A stretch of DNA of 64,000 nt from Micromonospora zingiberis (lineage in GTDB: Bacteria > Actinomycetota > Actinomycetes > Mycobacteriales > Micromonosporaceae), in contig NZ_SJJR01000002.1 in NCBI RefSeq assembly GCF_004331455.1, forward strand, positions 434,001 through 498,000. The letters are read 5' to 3'. The notes under the pieces were generated by a model that saw nothing but the letters and a program-made list of their open reading frames with translations, was not told where the DNA came from and made no database searches. Below, in pieces: positions 6,604 through 15,117 of the stretch. A program made the translations under genes and the position numbers. The stretch's first letter is position 1. Each line of letters begins with the position of its first letter.

Positions 6604-8571
6604 GTGACTGACGTGCTGTGGACGCCACCGGCGGACGTGCTCGAACGCTCGCGGATCGGGGCGTACCTGCGCTGGCTGGCCGAGCACCGCGGGCTGGAGT
6701 TCGCCGACTACGACGCGCTGTGGCAGTGGTCGGTCACCGACCTGGACGCCTTCTGGCGCTCGATCTGGGATCACTTCGAGGTGGTCGCGCACACCCCGCC
6801 GACCGCCACCCTGTCCAGCCGCCACATGCCGGGTGCCCGGTGGTTCCCCGGCGCCACCCTCAACTATGCCGAGAACGTGCTGCGAATGCCCGGCCGGGCC
6901 GACGACGACCCGGTGGTGCTCGCGTACGGTCAGACCCGCGCCCCGGTCACCCTGACCGCCGCCGAGCTGCGGGAACAGGTCCGCCGGGTGGCCGCCGGCC
7001 TGCGCCGGCTCGGCGTCACCACCGGCGACCGGGTGGCCGCGTACGCGCCGAACATCGCCGAGACGTACGTGCTGCTGCTGGCCACCGCCAGCCTCGGTGC
7101 GATCTTCTCCTCGTGTGCGCCGGAATTCGGCACCCGCAGCGTCACCGACCGGTGGCAGCAGATCGAGCCGAAGGTGCTGGTCGCGGTGGACGGCTACCGC
7201 TACGGCGACAAGCCGGTGGACCGCTCGGCGGAGGTGGCCGCGATCCGGGCGGCGCTGCCGTCCCTCCGGCACACCGTCAGCATCTCCTACCTCGACCCGA
7301 CGGCGGCACCGCCCGACGGCGCCCTGTCCTGGGCCGAGCTGGCGGCGGCGACCGACGAGCCGCTGACCTTCACGCCGGTGCCCTTCGACCAGCCGCTCTA
7401 CGTGCTCTACTCCTCCGGCACCACCGGCCTGCCCAAGCCGATCGTGCACGGCCACGGCGGCATCCTGCTCGAACACCTGAAGATGCTCGCCCTGCACCAC
7501 GACCTGGGACCGGCCGACCGGTTCTTCTGGTTCACCACCACCGGCTGGATGATGTGGAACTTCCTGGTCTCCGGTCCGGCGGTGGGCGCGGCGATCGTGC
7601 TGTTCGACGGCAACCCCGGCCATCCCGACCTGGGCGCGCTGTGGCGGCTGGCCGAGGAGAGCGGCACCACCTACTTCGGTACCTCCGCGCCGTTCCTGCT
7701 GGCCTGCCGCAAGGCCGACCTGGTACCCCGCGAGGTCGCCGACCTGTCCGCGCTGCGCGGGGTCGGCTCCACCGGTGCGCCGCTGCCCGCCGAGGGCTTC
7801 ACCTGGGTGTACGACACGGTCGGTCGTGACCTGCAACTCCAGTCGCTGTCCGGCGGCACCGACGTGTGCACCGGCTTCGTCGGCGGGGTGCCGCTGCTGC
7901 CGGTACACGCCGGGGAGATCACCTGCCGGGCACTCGGCGCCAAGGTGGAGGCCCGCTCCGCCGACGGCACCCCGGTCATCGGCGAACTCGGCGAGCTGGT
8001 GATCAGCGAACCGATGCCGAGCATGCCGGTGGGCTTCTGGAACGACCCGGACGGGGTCCGCTACCGGGAGGCGTACTTCGACGTGTATCCGGGCGTGTGG
8101 CGGCACGGCGACTGGATCACCATCAACTCGCGCGGCGGCTGTGTGATCACCGGCCGCTCCGACGCCACCCTGAACCGGGGCGGCGTACGGCTGGGCACCG
8201 CCGAGTTCTACTCGGTGGTGGAAGGGCTGGACGAGGTCGTCGACTCGGTGGTGGTGCACCTGGAGGACGACGAGGGCGGCGCCGGAGAACTGCTGCTGTT
8301 CGTGGTGCTCGCCGACGGCCTGACCCTCGACGACGAGCTGCGCAAGAAGATCTGCCGCGAGCTACGTACCGCCCTGTCGCCCCGGCACGTGCCCGACGAG
8401 ATCCACCAGGTCCGCGCCGTCCCCCGCACCCTGTCCGCCAAGAAGCTGGAAGTCCCGGTCAAGAAGATCCTCACCGGCACCCCCATCGACCAGGCCGCCG
8501 CCAAGGGCGCCCTGGCCAACCCCGACTCCCTGACCGCCTTCGCCACCCTCGCCCACCACCGCACCCCCTAG
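6604..8571 (+). CDS. aacS: Acetoacetate-CoA ligase
   Basis: 655-residue ANL-superfamily enzyme that activates acetoacetate with ATP and CoA. It has the AacS-type N-terminal region (ACAS_N-like, LWQWSVTDLDAFWRSIW near residue 40). The AMP-binding P-loop YSSGTTGLPKPIVHGHGG lies near residue 268, with TTTGWMMWN after it. The adenylate-contacting segment SGGTDVCTGFVGG lies near 417. The C-terminal domain begins near GDWITINSRGG and ends with the reactive lysine context LSAKKLEVPVKK. Length matches the family. The GTG start follows GGGGGAGGAG. No ketone-body genes adjoin it; with the acyl-CoA dehydrogenase and thioesterase nearby it suggests short-chain acyl-CoA use. Confidence 0.9.
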   Translation: MTDVLWTPPADVLERSRIGAYLRWLAEHRGLEFADYDALWQWSVTDLDAFWRSIWDHFEVVAHTPPTATLSSRHMPGARWFPGATLNYAENVLRMPGRADDDPVVLAYGQTRAPVTLTAAELREQVRRVAAGLRRLGVTTGDRVAAYAPNIAETYVLLLATASLGAIFSSCAPEFGTRSVTDRWQQIEPKVLVAVDGYRYGDKPVDRSAEVAAIRAALPSLRHTVSISYLDPTAAPPDGALSWAELAAATDEPLTFTPVPFDQPLYVLYSSGTTGLPKPIVHGHGGILLEHLKMLALHHDLGPADRFFWFTTTGWMMWNFLVSGPAVGAAIVLFDGNPGHPDLGALWRLAEESGTTYFGTSAPFLLACRKADLVPREVADLSALRGVGSTGAPLPAEGFTWVYDTVGRDLQLQSLSGGTDVCTGFVGGVPLLPVHAGEITCRALGAKVEARSADGTPVIGELGELVISEPMPSMPVGFWNDPDGVRYREAYFDVYPGVWRHGDWITINSRGGCVITGRSDATLNRGGVRLGTAEFYSVVEGLDEVVDSVVVHLEDDEGGAGELLLFVVLADGLTLDDELRKKICRELRTALSPRHVPDEIHQVRAVPRTLSAKKLEVPVKKILTGTPIDQAAAKGALANPDSLTAFATLAHHRTP

Positions 8572-8783
8572 GTTCTTGTCTCGCGGATCTTGTTGGCGGG
8601 GGACGGCAGGTAGGCCGATCGAAGTTCGACGAGTCGAGCAAGGCGTGGAAGCGGGTACCGAGCCTGTCGCACCTGGCCGCCTGGTCGCGCCGTGCCTGCC
8701 CCGTTGAGGCCGCGTCCGACCTGGCTGCGTTGCCCGTCCACGGCACGCTCCCACCACGCTGCTCGGCCGCCCCTCCCCTAGCC
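8572..8783. other. Non-coding spacer before a repeat cluster
   Basis: About 210 bases after the ligase stop with no believable gene. It contains TCTCGCGGATCTTG at about 8578-8591, which resembles the left edge of the hairpin family starting at 8784 but lacks a partner arm. It may be a decayed copy. Confidence 0.4.
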
Positions 8784-8837
8784 GCAGATCTTGGTACGGA
8801 ACGGCCCCCATGCGGCCCGTTCCGCACCAAGATCCGC
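8784..8837. repeat. Palindromic repeat, family A, copy 1
   Basis: GCAGATCTTGGTACGGAACG begins the left arm (8784-8806), and the right arm at about 8814-8837 is its imperfect complement. It forms a hairpin of about 22 bp with a loop of less than 10 nt. The same sequence occurs at 38201-38265, in both places next to a family B hairpin. Confidence 0.75.
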
Positions 8838-8855
8838 GAGACCGCCCCTAACCCC

Positions 8856-8928
8856 CGCGATCTTGCACTTTTGGTCGCGGCAAAAGGGATCTACTGCCCA
8901 TGTCGGCGACCAGAAGTGCAAGATCGCG
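8856..8928. repeat. Palindromic repeat, family B, copy 1
   Basis: CGCGATCTTGCACTTTTGGT begins a 23-base arm (8856-8878) that pairs with 8906-8928 with one G-U type mismatch, around a 27-nt loop. Related copies are at 37144-37217 and 38345-38413. The loop here and in the 38345 copy shares CAAAAGGG and ATATCGGCGACC-like sequence, showing common descent. A G-run tract follows at 8937-8976. Confidence 0.8.
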
Positions 8929-8936
8929 GAGAAGTG

Positions 8937-8976
8937 GGGAGGGGGGAGGGGAGGGAGGGGGGAGGGGGTTAGGGGG
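8937..8976 (+). repeat. G-run tract with quadruplex potential
   Basis: Many runs of three to six G separated by one to three A or T, next to the family B hairpin and abutting the stop codon of the convergent TIGR03089 gene. Strand-specific G4 formation is possible. Similar tracts adjoin the other two family B copies. Confidence 0.6.
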
Positions 8977-9666
8977 TTAGGGGAGGGAGTGGGTTGTTTG
9001 TTCGGTGGATTGGCGGGTGGGGAGGTGGGTGGGGTCGGGGTGGGCGCAGAGGACGAGGGTGGCGTTGGCGGTGAGCGGGGCGAGTAGCCAGTCGAGTGGG
9101 TCCGGGTGGCGGTCGACGTTCACCAGGAGACGGTCGCCGGAGGTGATGCCGAGTTCCGCCGCACGAGCGCTCGCCTGGTCGCTCAGCGTGGCGTGCGCCG
9201 GACCACCCGGTGGGTACGCCCCGAAGTGGTCGCCCTGCACCCGCACCTCGGTCACGTAGTCGGCGAAGCCGGCCGGCACCTCCCGCAGCGGCAGCGCGAA
9301 CGGGTGCAGCGCCAGGGCGTACCGGTCGCCGGCCGTCCAGGCGTCCGCCTCGGCGGCCCGGTCTACGGCGGCGAAGAGCACGTCCACGTCACCCGGCTTC
9401 TCGGCCACGGTCAGGCCGGCCGACCAGCAGCCCAGCAACACGGCGGCGGTCTGCCAGTGCGGCGGGAGCAGCACCGCGGCGGTGTCGCCGGGCCCCAGGG
9501 CCAATTCGTCGGTGAGCAGGTTGGCCGTCTTGGTCACCCAGTTCGCCAGCGTCGCGCCGGAGAGTTCGGTGCGCTCACCGGTGGCGTCGTCGTACCAGGT
9601 CAGCAGCGGTCGATTCGGGTTGGTCGCGATCGCGTCGGCGAACACCCGGGCAATGTTGTCGGCCAT
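8977..9666 (-). CDS. TIGR03089 family protein (AMP-binding-like, truncated fold)
   Basis: 229 residues that resemble only the N-terminal part of an AMP-dependent acyl-CoA ligase: TWYDDATGERTELSGATLAN near residue 23, LGPGDTAAVLLPPHWQTAAVLLGCW, and a conserved Leu/Asp-rich C-terminus. It lacks the P-loop and C-terminal domain of active ligases, as is normal for the actinobacterial TIGR03089 family, whose function is unknown. ATG 9666 has no ribosome binding site but a -10-like TATCGT eight bases upstream, so it is probably leaderless. It is divergent from the glycosyltransferase gene. The last few residues are encoded in repeat-flanking low-complexity DNA. Confidence 0.85.
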   Translation of the reverse strand: MADNIARVFADAIATNPNRPLLTWYDDATGERTELSGATLANWVTKTANLLTDELALGPGDTAAVLLPPHWQTAAVLLGCWSAGLTVAEKPGDVDVLFAAVDRAAEADAWTAGDRYALALHPFALPLREVPAGFADYVTEVRVQGDHFGAYPPGGPAHATLSDQASARAAELGITSGDRLLVNVDRHPDPLDWLLAPLTANATLVLCAHPDPTHLPTRQSTEQTTHSLP

Positions 9667-9762
9667 CGACGCGAACGATACGCGGCTGGCGACCGTACTC
9701 GATGACAGCGACAAGTCGGCGTACCGTCGGGTCGCAGTCAGCGTCCGTACCCGGCTCCGGCG

Positions 9763-9768
9763 TAGGCT
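9763..9768 (+). promoter_or_regulatory. -10 element of the glycosyltransferase gene
   Basis: TAGGCT matches the -10 hexamer recurring in this window. Here it lies 49 bases before GTG 9818, which has its own AAGGAG, so this transcript would carry a leader of about 43 nt. Confidence 0.4.
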
Positions 9769-9817
9769 TGCCCGGAGTGTTGTTCCCCACAGTCCCGCCA
9801 TCGCAAGGAGTCGCCCC

Positions 9818-10963
9818 GTGACCGCCGGCCGCCCGCCCCGCGTGCTCATCGACGCCACGAGTGTCCCCGCCGACCGTGGTGGCGTCGGTAGATACGTCGA
9901 CGGCCTGCTCGGCGCCCTCGGTGACGTGTGCGGGTCGGCGGTGGATCTGGTCGTCGTCAGCCTCCGCACCGACCTTGAGCGCTATCGCCGGAAGCTGCCC
10001 GGCGCCGAGATCATCCCCGCGCCCGCCGCCGTCGCGCACCGACCCGCCCGACTCGCCTGGGAGCAGACCGGCCTGCCGCTGCTGGCCCAGCAGGTCGGCG
10101 CGGAGGTGCTGCACTCGCCCTTCTACACCTGCCCGTTGCGGGCCGGTTGTCCGGTCACCGTCACCGTGCACGACGCGACCTTCTTCACCGAGCCGGAGCA
10201 CTACGACAAGTCCCGCCGCACGTTCTTCCGGAGTGCGATCAAGACCTCGCTGCGCCGCGCCGACCGGGTGATCGTGCCCAGCAAGGCCACCCGGGACGAG
10301 TTGATCCGGCTGCTGGACGCCGACCCGACCCGGATCGACGTCGCCTATCACGGCGTCGACCACGCCGCCTTCCACGCCCCCGGCGACGAGGAGAAGGCCC
10401 GGGTACGCGCCCGGCTCGGCCTCGGCGGCAGCAGCTACGTCGCGTTCCTCGGGGCCAAGGAGCCGCGCAAGAACGTACCGAACCTGATTCGCGGCTGGGC
10501 CCGGGCGGTGGCCGACCGGCAGGACCCGCCGGCCCTGGTCGTCGCCGGTGGTCAGGGGCACGACGACGACATCGACCGCGCGGTGGCCGAGGTGCCGTCG
10601 CACCTGCGGCTGCTGCGCCCCGGCTACCTGCGCTATGCCGATCTGCCCGGATTCCTCGGTGGTGCCCTGGTCGCCGCCTACCCGTCGTACGGGGAGGGGT
10701 TCGGCCTGCCGATCCTGGAGGCGATGGCGTGCGCCGCACCGGTGCTCACCACGCCCCGACTGTCGCTGCCCGAGGTGGGTGGCGACGCGGTGGCGTACAC
10801 CAGCGAGGACCCGGACCAGATCGCCATCGACCTGGCGGCGCTGCTCGACGACGAGCCGCGCCGGCTGTCGTTGGCCAAGGCCGGCTTCGACCGGGCGAAG
10901 GAGTTCACCTGGGAGTCGAGCGCCGAGGTGCACATCGCCGCCTGGTCCCGGGCCCGGGCCTGA
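9818..10963 (+). CDS. Glycosyltransferase family 4, probable mannosyltransferase
   Basis: 381 residues, GT-B fold. The N-terminal domain opens with LIDATSVPADRGGVGRYVDG (residues 9-28), the donor-independent glycine-rich loop of GT4 enzymes. The C-terminal nucleotide-sugar domain has LGAKEPRKNVPNLIRGW near residue 214 and the E-x7-E motif in YGEGFGLPILEAMACAAP near residue 290. GTG 9818 is preceded by AAGGAG. It sits 48 bases upstream of manC, which makes GDP-mannose, so a GDP-mannose donor is a reasonable inference. Acceptor unknown; cell-envelope glycan or glycolipid synthesis is likely. Confidence 0.9.
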   Translation: MTAGRPPRVLIDATSVPADRGGVGRYVDGLLGALGDVCGSAVDLVVVSLRTDLERYRRKLPGAEIIPAPAAVAHRPARLAWEQTGLPLLAQQVGAEVLHSPFYTCPLRAGCPVTVTVHDATFFTEPEHYDKSRRTFFRSAIKTSLRRADRVIVPSKATRDELIRLLDADPTRIDVAYHGVDHAAFHAPGDEEKARVRARLGLGGSSYVAFLGAKEPRKNVPNLIRGWARAVADRQDPPALVVAGGQGHDDDIDRAVAEVPSHLRLLRPGYLRYADLPGFLGGALVAAYPSYGEGFGLPILEAMACAAPVLTTPRLSLPEVGGDAVAYTSEDPDQIAIDLAALLDDEPRRLSLAKAGFDRAKEFTWESSAEVHIAAWSRARA

Positions 10964-11011
10964 GGTCGGCAACCGGGCGCCCGCACCGGGCGGTTCGGGC
11001 ATGATGTCCTG

Positions 11012-12103
11012 GTGATCTATGTCGTCATTCCGGCGGGTGGCAGCGGCACAAGGTTGTGGCCGCTGTCCCGGGCCGGCCATCCCAAGTTTCTCCACCCGTT
11101 CACCGGCACGTCCGCCTCGCTGCTCCAGGCGACGGTGCAGCGGTCGGGGCCGTTGACCGCCCCGGAACGCATCATGGTGGTCACGGGCGCCGCGCACGCC
11201 GCCGCCGTGGCCCGCCAGCTGACCGTTCTGCCGGAGGAGAACATCCTGGTCGAGCCCTCCCCACGGGACTCCTGCGCGGCCATCGCGCTGGCCGCGGCAG
11301 TGATCGCGATACGCGACCCGGACGCGGTGATGGGCTCGTTCGCCGCCGACCATCTGATCGGTGAGCCACAGCGGTGGGTGGACACGGTGCGGGAGGCGAT
11401 CCGGGGCGCCGAGCAGGGACTGCTGATGACCGTCGGGATCACGCCGACCCGGCCGGAGACCGGTTACGGATACCTCCAGACCGGCGACCCGGTCGGTGAC
11501 GGCCCGATGCGACCGGTCATCGAGTTCAAGGAGAAGCCGAACGCCGAGGTGGCCGAGGCGTACGTCCGCTCCGGCCGGTACCTGTGGAATGCCGGCATGT
11601 TCGTCTGGCGGGTGTCGGCGTTCCTCGCCGAACTGGCCCGCCAGCAGCCTGCCCTGCACACCGGGGTGACCGCCATCGCCGCGGCCTGGGGCAGCGACGA
11701 GCAGGACGACGTGCTGGGTGCCGTCTGGCCGACGTTGCCAAAGATCTCGGTCGACTACGCGGTGATGGAGGGCGCGGCCAGCGCCGGCCGGGTGGCGACC
11801 GTGCCGGGCGACTTCCGTTGGAACGACGTGGGGGATTTCCACACCCTCGGCGAGGTGTTGCCGGCGGACGCCGACGGCAACGTGGTGCTGGGCATGGACG
11901 ACAAGGCCGAGGTGCTGCTGCGTGACAGCAGCGGCATGGTGGTGGTGCCGCAGTCCGGCCGGCTGGTGGCCAGCGTCGGGGTACGCGACCTCATCGTGGT
12001 CGACACCGCCGACGCGTTGCTGGTCTGCCCGCGCGACCGGGCCCAGGACGTCAAGGCGATCGTGGACGAACTCAAGGAGCGGGGCGAGGACAGGCTCGTC
12101 TGA
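11012..12103 (+). CDS. manC: Mannose-1-phosphate guanylyltransferase
   Basis: 363 residues; makes GDP-mannose from GTP and mannose 1-phosphate. The nucleotidyltransferase signature IPAGGSGTRLWPLSRAGHPK sits at residues 5-24, including the pyrophosphorylase G-x-G-T-R-x-x-P-x-x-x-x-x-P-K pattern. ILVEPSPRDSCAAIALAA, GYGYLQTG and FKEKPNAEVAEAYV follow, then the metal/product loop YLWNAGMFVW. Family length without the fused isomerase domain. It shares direction with the GT4 gene. With manB (56538) and manA (60329) in the same window it completes the fructose-6-P to GDP-mannose route. The 3' end overlaps the convergent NUDIX gene by 32 bases. Confidence 0.93.
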   Translation: MIYVVIPAGGSGTRLWPLSRAGHPKFLHPFTGTSASLLQATVQRSGPLTAPERIMVVTGAAHAAAVARQLTVLPEENILVEPSPRDSCAAIALAAAVIAIRDPDAVMGSFAADHLIGEPQRWVDTVREAIRGAEQGLLMTVGITPTRPETGYGYLQTGDPVGDGPMRPVIEFKEKPNAEVAEAYVRSGRYLWNAGMFVWRVSAFLAELARQQPALHTGVTAIAAAWGSDEQDDVLGAVWPTLPKISVDYAVMEGAASAGRVATVPGDFRWNDVGDFHTLGEVLPADADGNVVLGMDDKAEVLLRDSSGMVVVPQSGRLVASVGVRDLIVVDTADALLVCPRDRAQDVKAIVDELKERGEDRLV

Positions 12104-12686
12104 ACGCGGCCCGGCCCGGCTCGACCAGCCGGGCCGTCCCGCCGGCCAGCGGACGCGGCAGCTCGTCCGGCGGGAACCAGCCGAGCGCCTCGGACTCCGC
12201 GCTGACCTGCGCCACCGCCGCTGGCGGGGCGAACACGGCGAAGCGTACGTCGTGGTGCAGTGACCCGCCCTGGCAGTTGACCGGGTGCACGTCCACGTCG
12301 ATCGGCACCGGGTCCATCCACAGGCCGGTGATGCCGGACTCCTCGGTGGCCTCGCGCAACGCGGCGCCGGCCAGCGTCCGGTCGCCCGGCTCGCAGTGGC
12401 CGCCGAGCTGCACCCACGTGTGCATCTTGCCGTGCAGGCAGAGCAGCACCTGGGAGCCGGTCGCGTCGAACACCAGCGCGCTGGCGGTGACGTGACCGGG
12501 CCGATGCTCGCGGCTCATCGCCACCGGCCCGGCGGCCAGCAGGTCGAGGGTGCGCGCCTGAGCCGTGGCGGCGTCCGGGCAGGTCGGCTCCCAGCCGGTG
12601 AGCACCGCCAGGGTGTCGGCGTACAACGCCGTCCAGCTGTCGTCGTGGGGGAGCGGGGGTTCCTGTACTGCCGGAGGCGTCGACAC
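12072..12686 (-). CDS. NUDIX hydrolase
   Basis: 204 residues from GTG 12686, preceded by AAAGGAGGGGG. The complete NUDIX box GHCEPGDRTLAGAALREATE plus ESGI (about residues 96-119) gives the GX5EX7REUXEEXGU pattern, so it is expected to be an active metal-dependent pyrophosphohydrolase. Surrounding features (VTASALVFD, HDVRFAVFAP, ESEALGWFPPDELP) are typical of ADP-ribose/NTP type housecleaning enzymes. The substrate cannot be assigned. The C-terminus overlaps manC on the opposite strand. Confidence 0.9.
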   Translation of the reverse strand: MSTPPAVQEPPLPHDDSWTALYADTLAVLTGWEPTCPDAATAQARTLDLLAAGPVAMSREHRPGHVTASALVFDATGSQVLLCLHGKMHTWVQLGGHCEPGDRTLAGAALREATEESGITGLWMDPVPIDVDVHPVNCQGGSLHHDVRFAVFAPPAAVAQVSAESEALGWFPPDELPRPLAGGTARLVEPGRAAFRRACPRPAP

Positions 12687-12713
12687 TCTGCCCCCTCCTT
12701 TCAGGTCGGCGAA

Positions 12714-12768
12714 CGGGCGGCACCCCTGCGGAATCTATCCGCCGCAGACCCTCGTGTGGTGCCGCCCG
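12714..12768. promoter_or_regulatory. Nested dyad over the probable NUDIX promoter
   Basis: CGGGCGGCAC (12714-12723) pairs with GTGCCGCCCG (12759-12768), and an inner CTGCGG (12726-12731) pairs with CCGCAG (12742-12747). On the minus strand TAGATT (12737-12732), a TANNNT -10 candidate for the NUDIX gene, sits in the centre. This could be an operator, or a structured leader element if transcription starts further upstream. Confidence 0.4.
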
Positions 12769-12969
12769 CTCGACCGTCCCCCGACCTCGGGGCGTCCGTA
12801 CGGCACGCCCGAGGTGTGTCGCCCCCGCGCGACCCGGGAAGCATGGCGTACCGGACGGTAGGGCGTCGAGGTCTTTTAGCCCAGGCTTAATCGGCCGGGC
12901 CCGAGGCGATCCAGGTAGAGTGCGGAAGGTCGCCGGGCGCCCCTCAGCCGGGCGACAGGGAGTCGTTCC

Positions 12970-13950
12970 ATGCTGAAGATCCATTTCTCCGGCGAGGACA
13001 TCCTCCGGACCCGGGTGGCTCCGGCGGCGGATCCGGTCTGGGAAGTGGTGCTGAGTCTGCACCTGCTGCCCGAGCGCAGCCGGGATCCGCTGCTGTCCGG
13101 CTGGCGCCGCGAGGTCATGCGTGACCTGCGCCGGCCGGAGGACGCCGACGGCCTGCGACTGCTGCTGGCACTGAACCCGCCACGCGGCTACTTTCCGGAC
13201 TTCCTCACCCCGTACGAGAGTGTCGACGGGTTCGAGGCGGGGATGGAGGCGGTCCGGCGTACCCCGGTGCCACTGCTGCACCGCGACCTCACGCTGCTGG
13301 CCAACGCCCGAAGCCTGCCCGCCGACGCCAGCGCCCTGGCCCGGGGTGAGCCGGATGCCCTGGAACACCTGACCGCAGCCATGGGCCGCTACCGCGAGCT
13401 GGCGCTCCGGCCGTACTGGCCCCGGGTCCAGGCGGCGGTGGAGGCGGACCGGGCCCGGCGGGCGCGGGCCGTGCTCGACGGTGGTGTCGAGGGGTTGCTG
13501 ACCAGTCTGCGGCCGGGGGTGCGCTGGAACTCGGGCACCCTGGAGATCCCCGGCTATCCGAGCAGCCGCGAGCTGCACCTACAGGGCCGCGGCCTGCTGC
13601 TGGTGCCGTCGTTCTTCTGCGCGGACACGCCGGTCGCGTTGCTCGACCCGACGCTGCCGCCGGTGCTGGTCTATCCGGTGGACCGGCTCGGTGGCCTGGC
13701 GCCGGAGGAGGCGAAGAAGTCCGAGGCGGCGCTGGCCGCGTTGCTCGGCCGGACCCGCGCGGCGGTGCTCGCCGCCAGCGACGACGGTTGCAGCACCGGT
13801 GAACTGGCCCGTCGACTGCACATCTCGCCGGCCGCGGCCAGTCAGCACGCCACCGTGCTGCGCAATGCCGGCCTGCTGGTCAGCCACCGGGATCGCAACA
13901 CGGTCCTGCACACCCTCACCCCACTCGGGCGCGCCGTCCTCAACACCTGA
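12970..13950 (+). CDS. ArsR-like winged-helix regulator with DUF5937-type N-terminus
   Basis: 326 residues. The first 230 form the alpha/beta-rich N-terminal domain found in a large actinobacterial regulator group (IHFSGEDILRTRVAP, GYFPDFLTPYES, PGYPSSRELHLQGRGLLLVPSFF). The last 80 are an ArsR/SmtB winged helix-turn-helix: GRTRAAVLAASDDGCSTGEL, then the recognition helix HISPAAASQHATVLRNAGLL and wing HRDRNTVLHTLTPLG. No ArsR-type cysteine metal sites are visible, so it is not an obvious metal sensor. ATG with AGGGAG upstream. Targets are unknown; the divergent NUDIX promoter with its dyad is one candidate. Confidence 0.85.
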   Translation: MLKIHFSGEDILRTRVAPAADPVWEVVLSLHLLPERSRDPLLSGWRREVMRDLRRPEDADGLRLLLALNPPRGYFPDFLTPYESVDGFEAGMEAVRRTPVPLLHRDLTLLANARSLPADASALARGEPDALEHLTAAMGRYRELALRPYWPRVQAAVEADRARRARAVLDGGVEGLLTSLRPGVRWNSGTLEIPGYPSSRELHLQGRGLLLVPSFFCADTPVALLDPTLPPVLVYPVDRLGGLAPEEAKKSEAALAALLGRTRAAVLAASDDGCSTGELARRLHISPAAASQHATVLRNAGLLVSHRDRNTVLHTLTPLGRAVLNT

Positions 13951-13998
13951 CCCACCCACCGACGATCTCCAAGGGGCGTCACCCCGTGGGCGACCCGC

Positions 13999-15117
13999 TC
14001 AGAGGGCGAGGGTGGCGGCGGCGGTGGTGTGGGCGGGTGGCGGCAGGAGTTGGGAGGGGACGCCCTGTGCCGCGAGGGCGGTACGGAGGCGCTGCACGTC
14101 GGCGCCGAAGCGGACCAACTGGACGGGGCCGACCGGGGTGGGTGGGGAGCAGAGCACCAGCGCGGTGGCCTCGGCCGGCCAGCCGGCCACGACGGCGACC
14201 AGGCCGGTGCGTACGTCCTCGTCGGTCACCTGGGTGAAGACCGTGCCCGGCGCGACCACGCCGGCGACCGTGGCGATCGCCCGGTCGACCGCCGCCGGAT
14301 CGGGTGGTGTGCCGCCCGGACGGTCGGCAAGGGTGGCGGCGGCGGCCAACCCGGCGGCCTTCGCCTCTGCGGTGCCGAGGGAGAACAGATCCATCGAGGA
14401 GTCCCGAACCAGGACGCCCGCACCCTCGCCGTCGCCGGGCAGCGGCGCGGTCAGGTAGCCACGGATCACCGCCACCGGCATCTGGTCACACTTGCCCTTG
14501 ATCAGCTCGCCCGCCGCGGCCAACTCGTCGGCCACCGCCATCTGGGTCAGCACGAGTTCGTTGCCGTACGGGTCGACCTCGCCCCGATGATCGCGGATGG
14601 CGTCCATCCCGGCCACGCCGAGGGCCACGTCGGTCAGCCCGTTGCGCCACGGCCGGCCCATGGTGTCGCTGACGACGACGGCCACGTCCACGCCGTACCG
14701 GTCACGCAGGCCGGCGCGCAGCGCCCGAGCCGAGGCGTCCGGATCCTCGGGCAGCAACACCAGTCGGGTCTTGTCGACGTTGGAGGCGTCGATGCCGGCC
14801 GAGGCCATCACGAAGCCGTGCCGGGTCTGCACGATCCGGGTGGCGCCCCGGGTGGCCACCACCCGGACGGTCTCGGCGGCCAGGATCTCGTCCCGGGCGG
14901 CCTGCCGATCCGGGCCGTCGGCCGGGACGTCCACCAACCGCCCCTCCGCCTTGGACACGATCTTGCTCGTCACCACGAGCACGTCGCCGTCGCGTAGCCA
15001 GGGCGCCGCCGTCGCGATCAACGCGGCCAGGTCGTCCCCCTCGGCCACATGGCCGATCCCGGGTACCGGCAGGATCTCCAGTCTGGCGCCGGGCACCGGC
15101 AGGGTCTCCAGTCTCAT
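13999..15117 (-). CDS. fbiB: Coenzyme F420-0:L-glutamate ligase (CofE-type FbiB)
   Basis: 372 residues from ATG 15117, whose ATGA overlaps the fbiA stop. The CofE domain adds gamma-linked glutamates to F420-0 using GTP. It spans about residues 15-265, with [23 protein letters not shown] near residue 150, [17 protein letters not shown] and [20 protein letters not shown]. Mycobacterial FbiB carries a C-terminal FMN nitroreductase domain that reduces dehydro-F420-0. Here only about 105 residues follow, without recognisable nitroreductase motifs, so that step may be encoded elsewhere. The N-terminus contains a near-perfect ten-residue tandem duplication ([10 protein letters not shown] then [10 protein letters not shown]). 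Confidence 0.92.
   Translation of the reverse strand: MRLETLPVPGARLEILPVPGIGHVAEGDDLAALIATAAPWLRDGDVLVVTSKIVSKAEGRLVDVPADGPDRQAARDEILAAETVRVVATRGATRIVQTRHGFVMASAGIDASNVDKTRLVLLPEDPDASARALRAGLRDRYGVDVAVVVSDTMGRPWRNGLTDVALGVAGMDAIRDHRGEVDPYGNELVLTQMAVADELAAAGELIKGKCDQMPVAVIRGYLTAPLPGDGEGAGVLVRDSSMDLFSLGTAEAKAAGLAAAATLADRPGGTPPDPAAVDRAIATVAGVVAPGTVFTQVTDEDVRTGLVAVVAGWPAEATALVLCSPPTPVGPVQLVRFGADVQRLRTALAAQGVPSQLLPPPAHTTAAATLAL

Noticed and set aside
8572..8783. A short gene between acetoacetate-CoA ligase and the hairpin cluster
   Set aside because: Open frames here have atypical codon use, no start signals and extend into repeat DNA.
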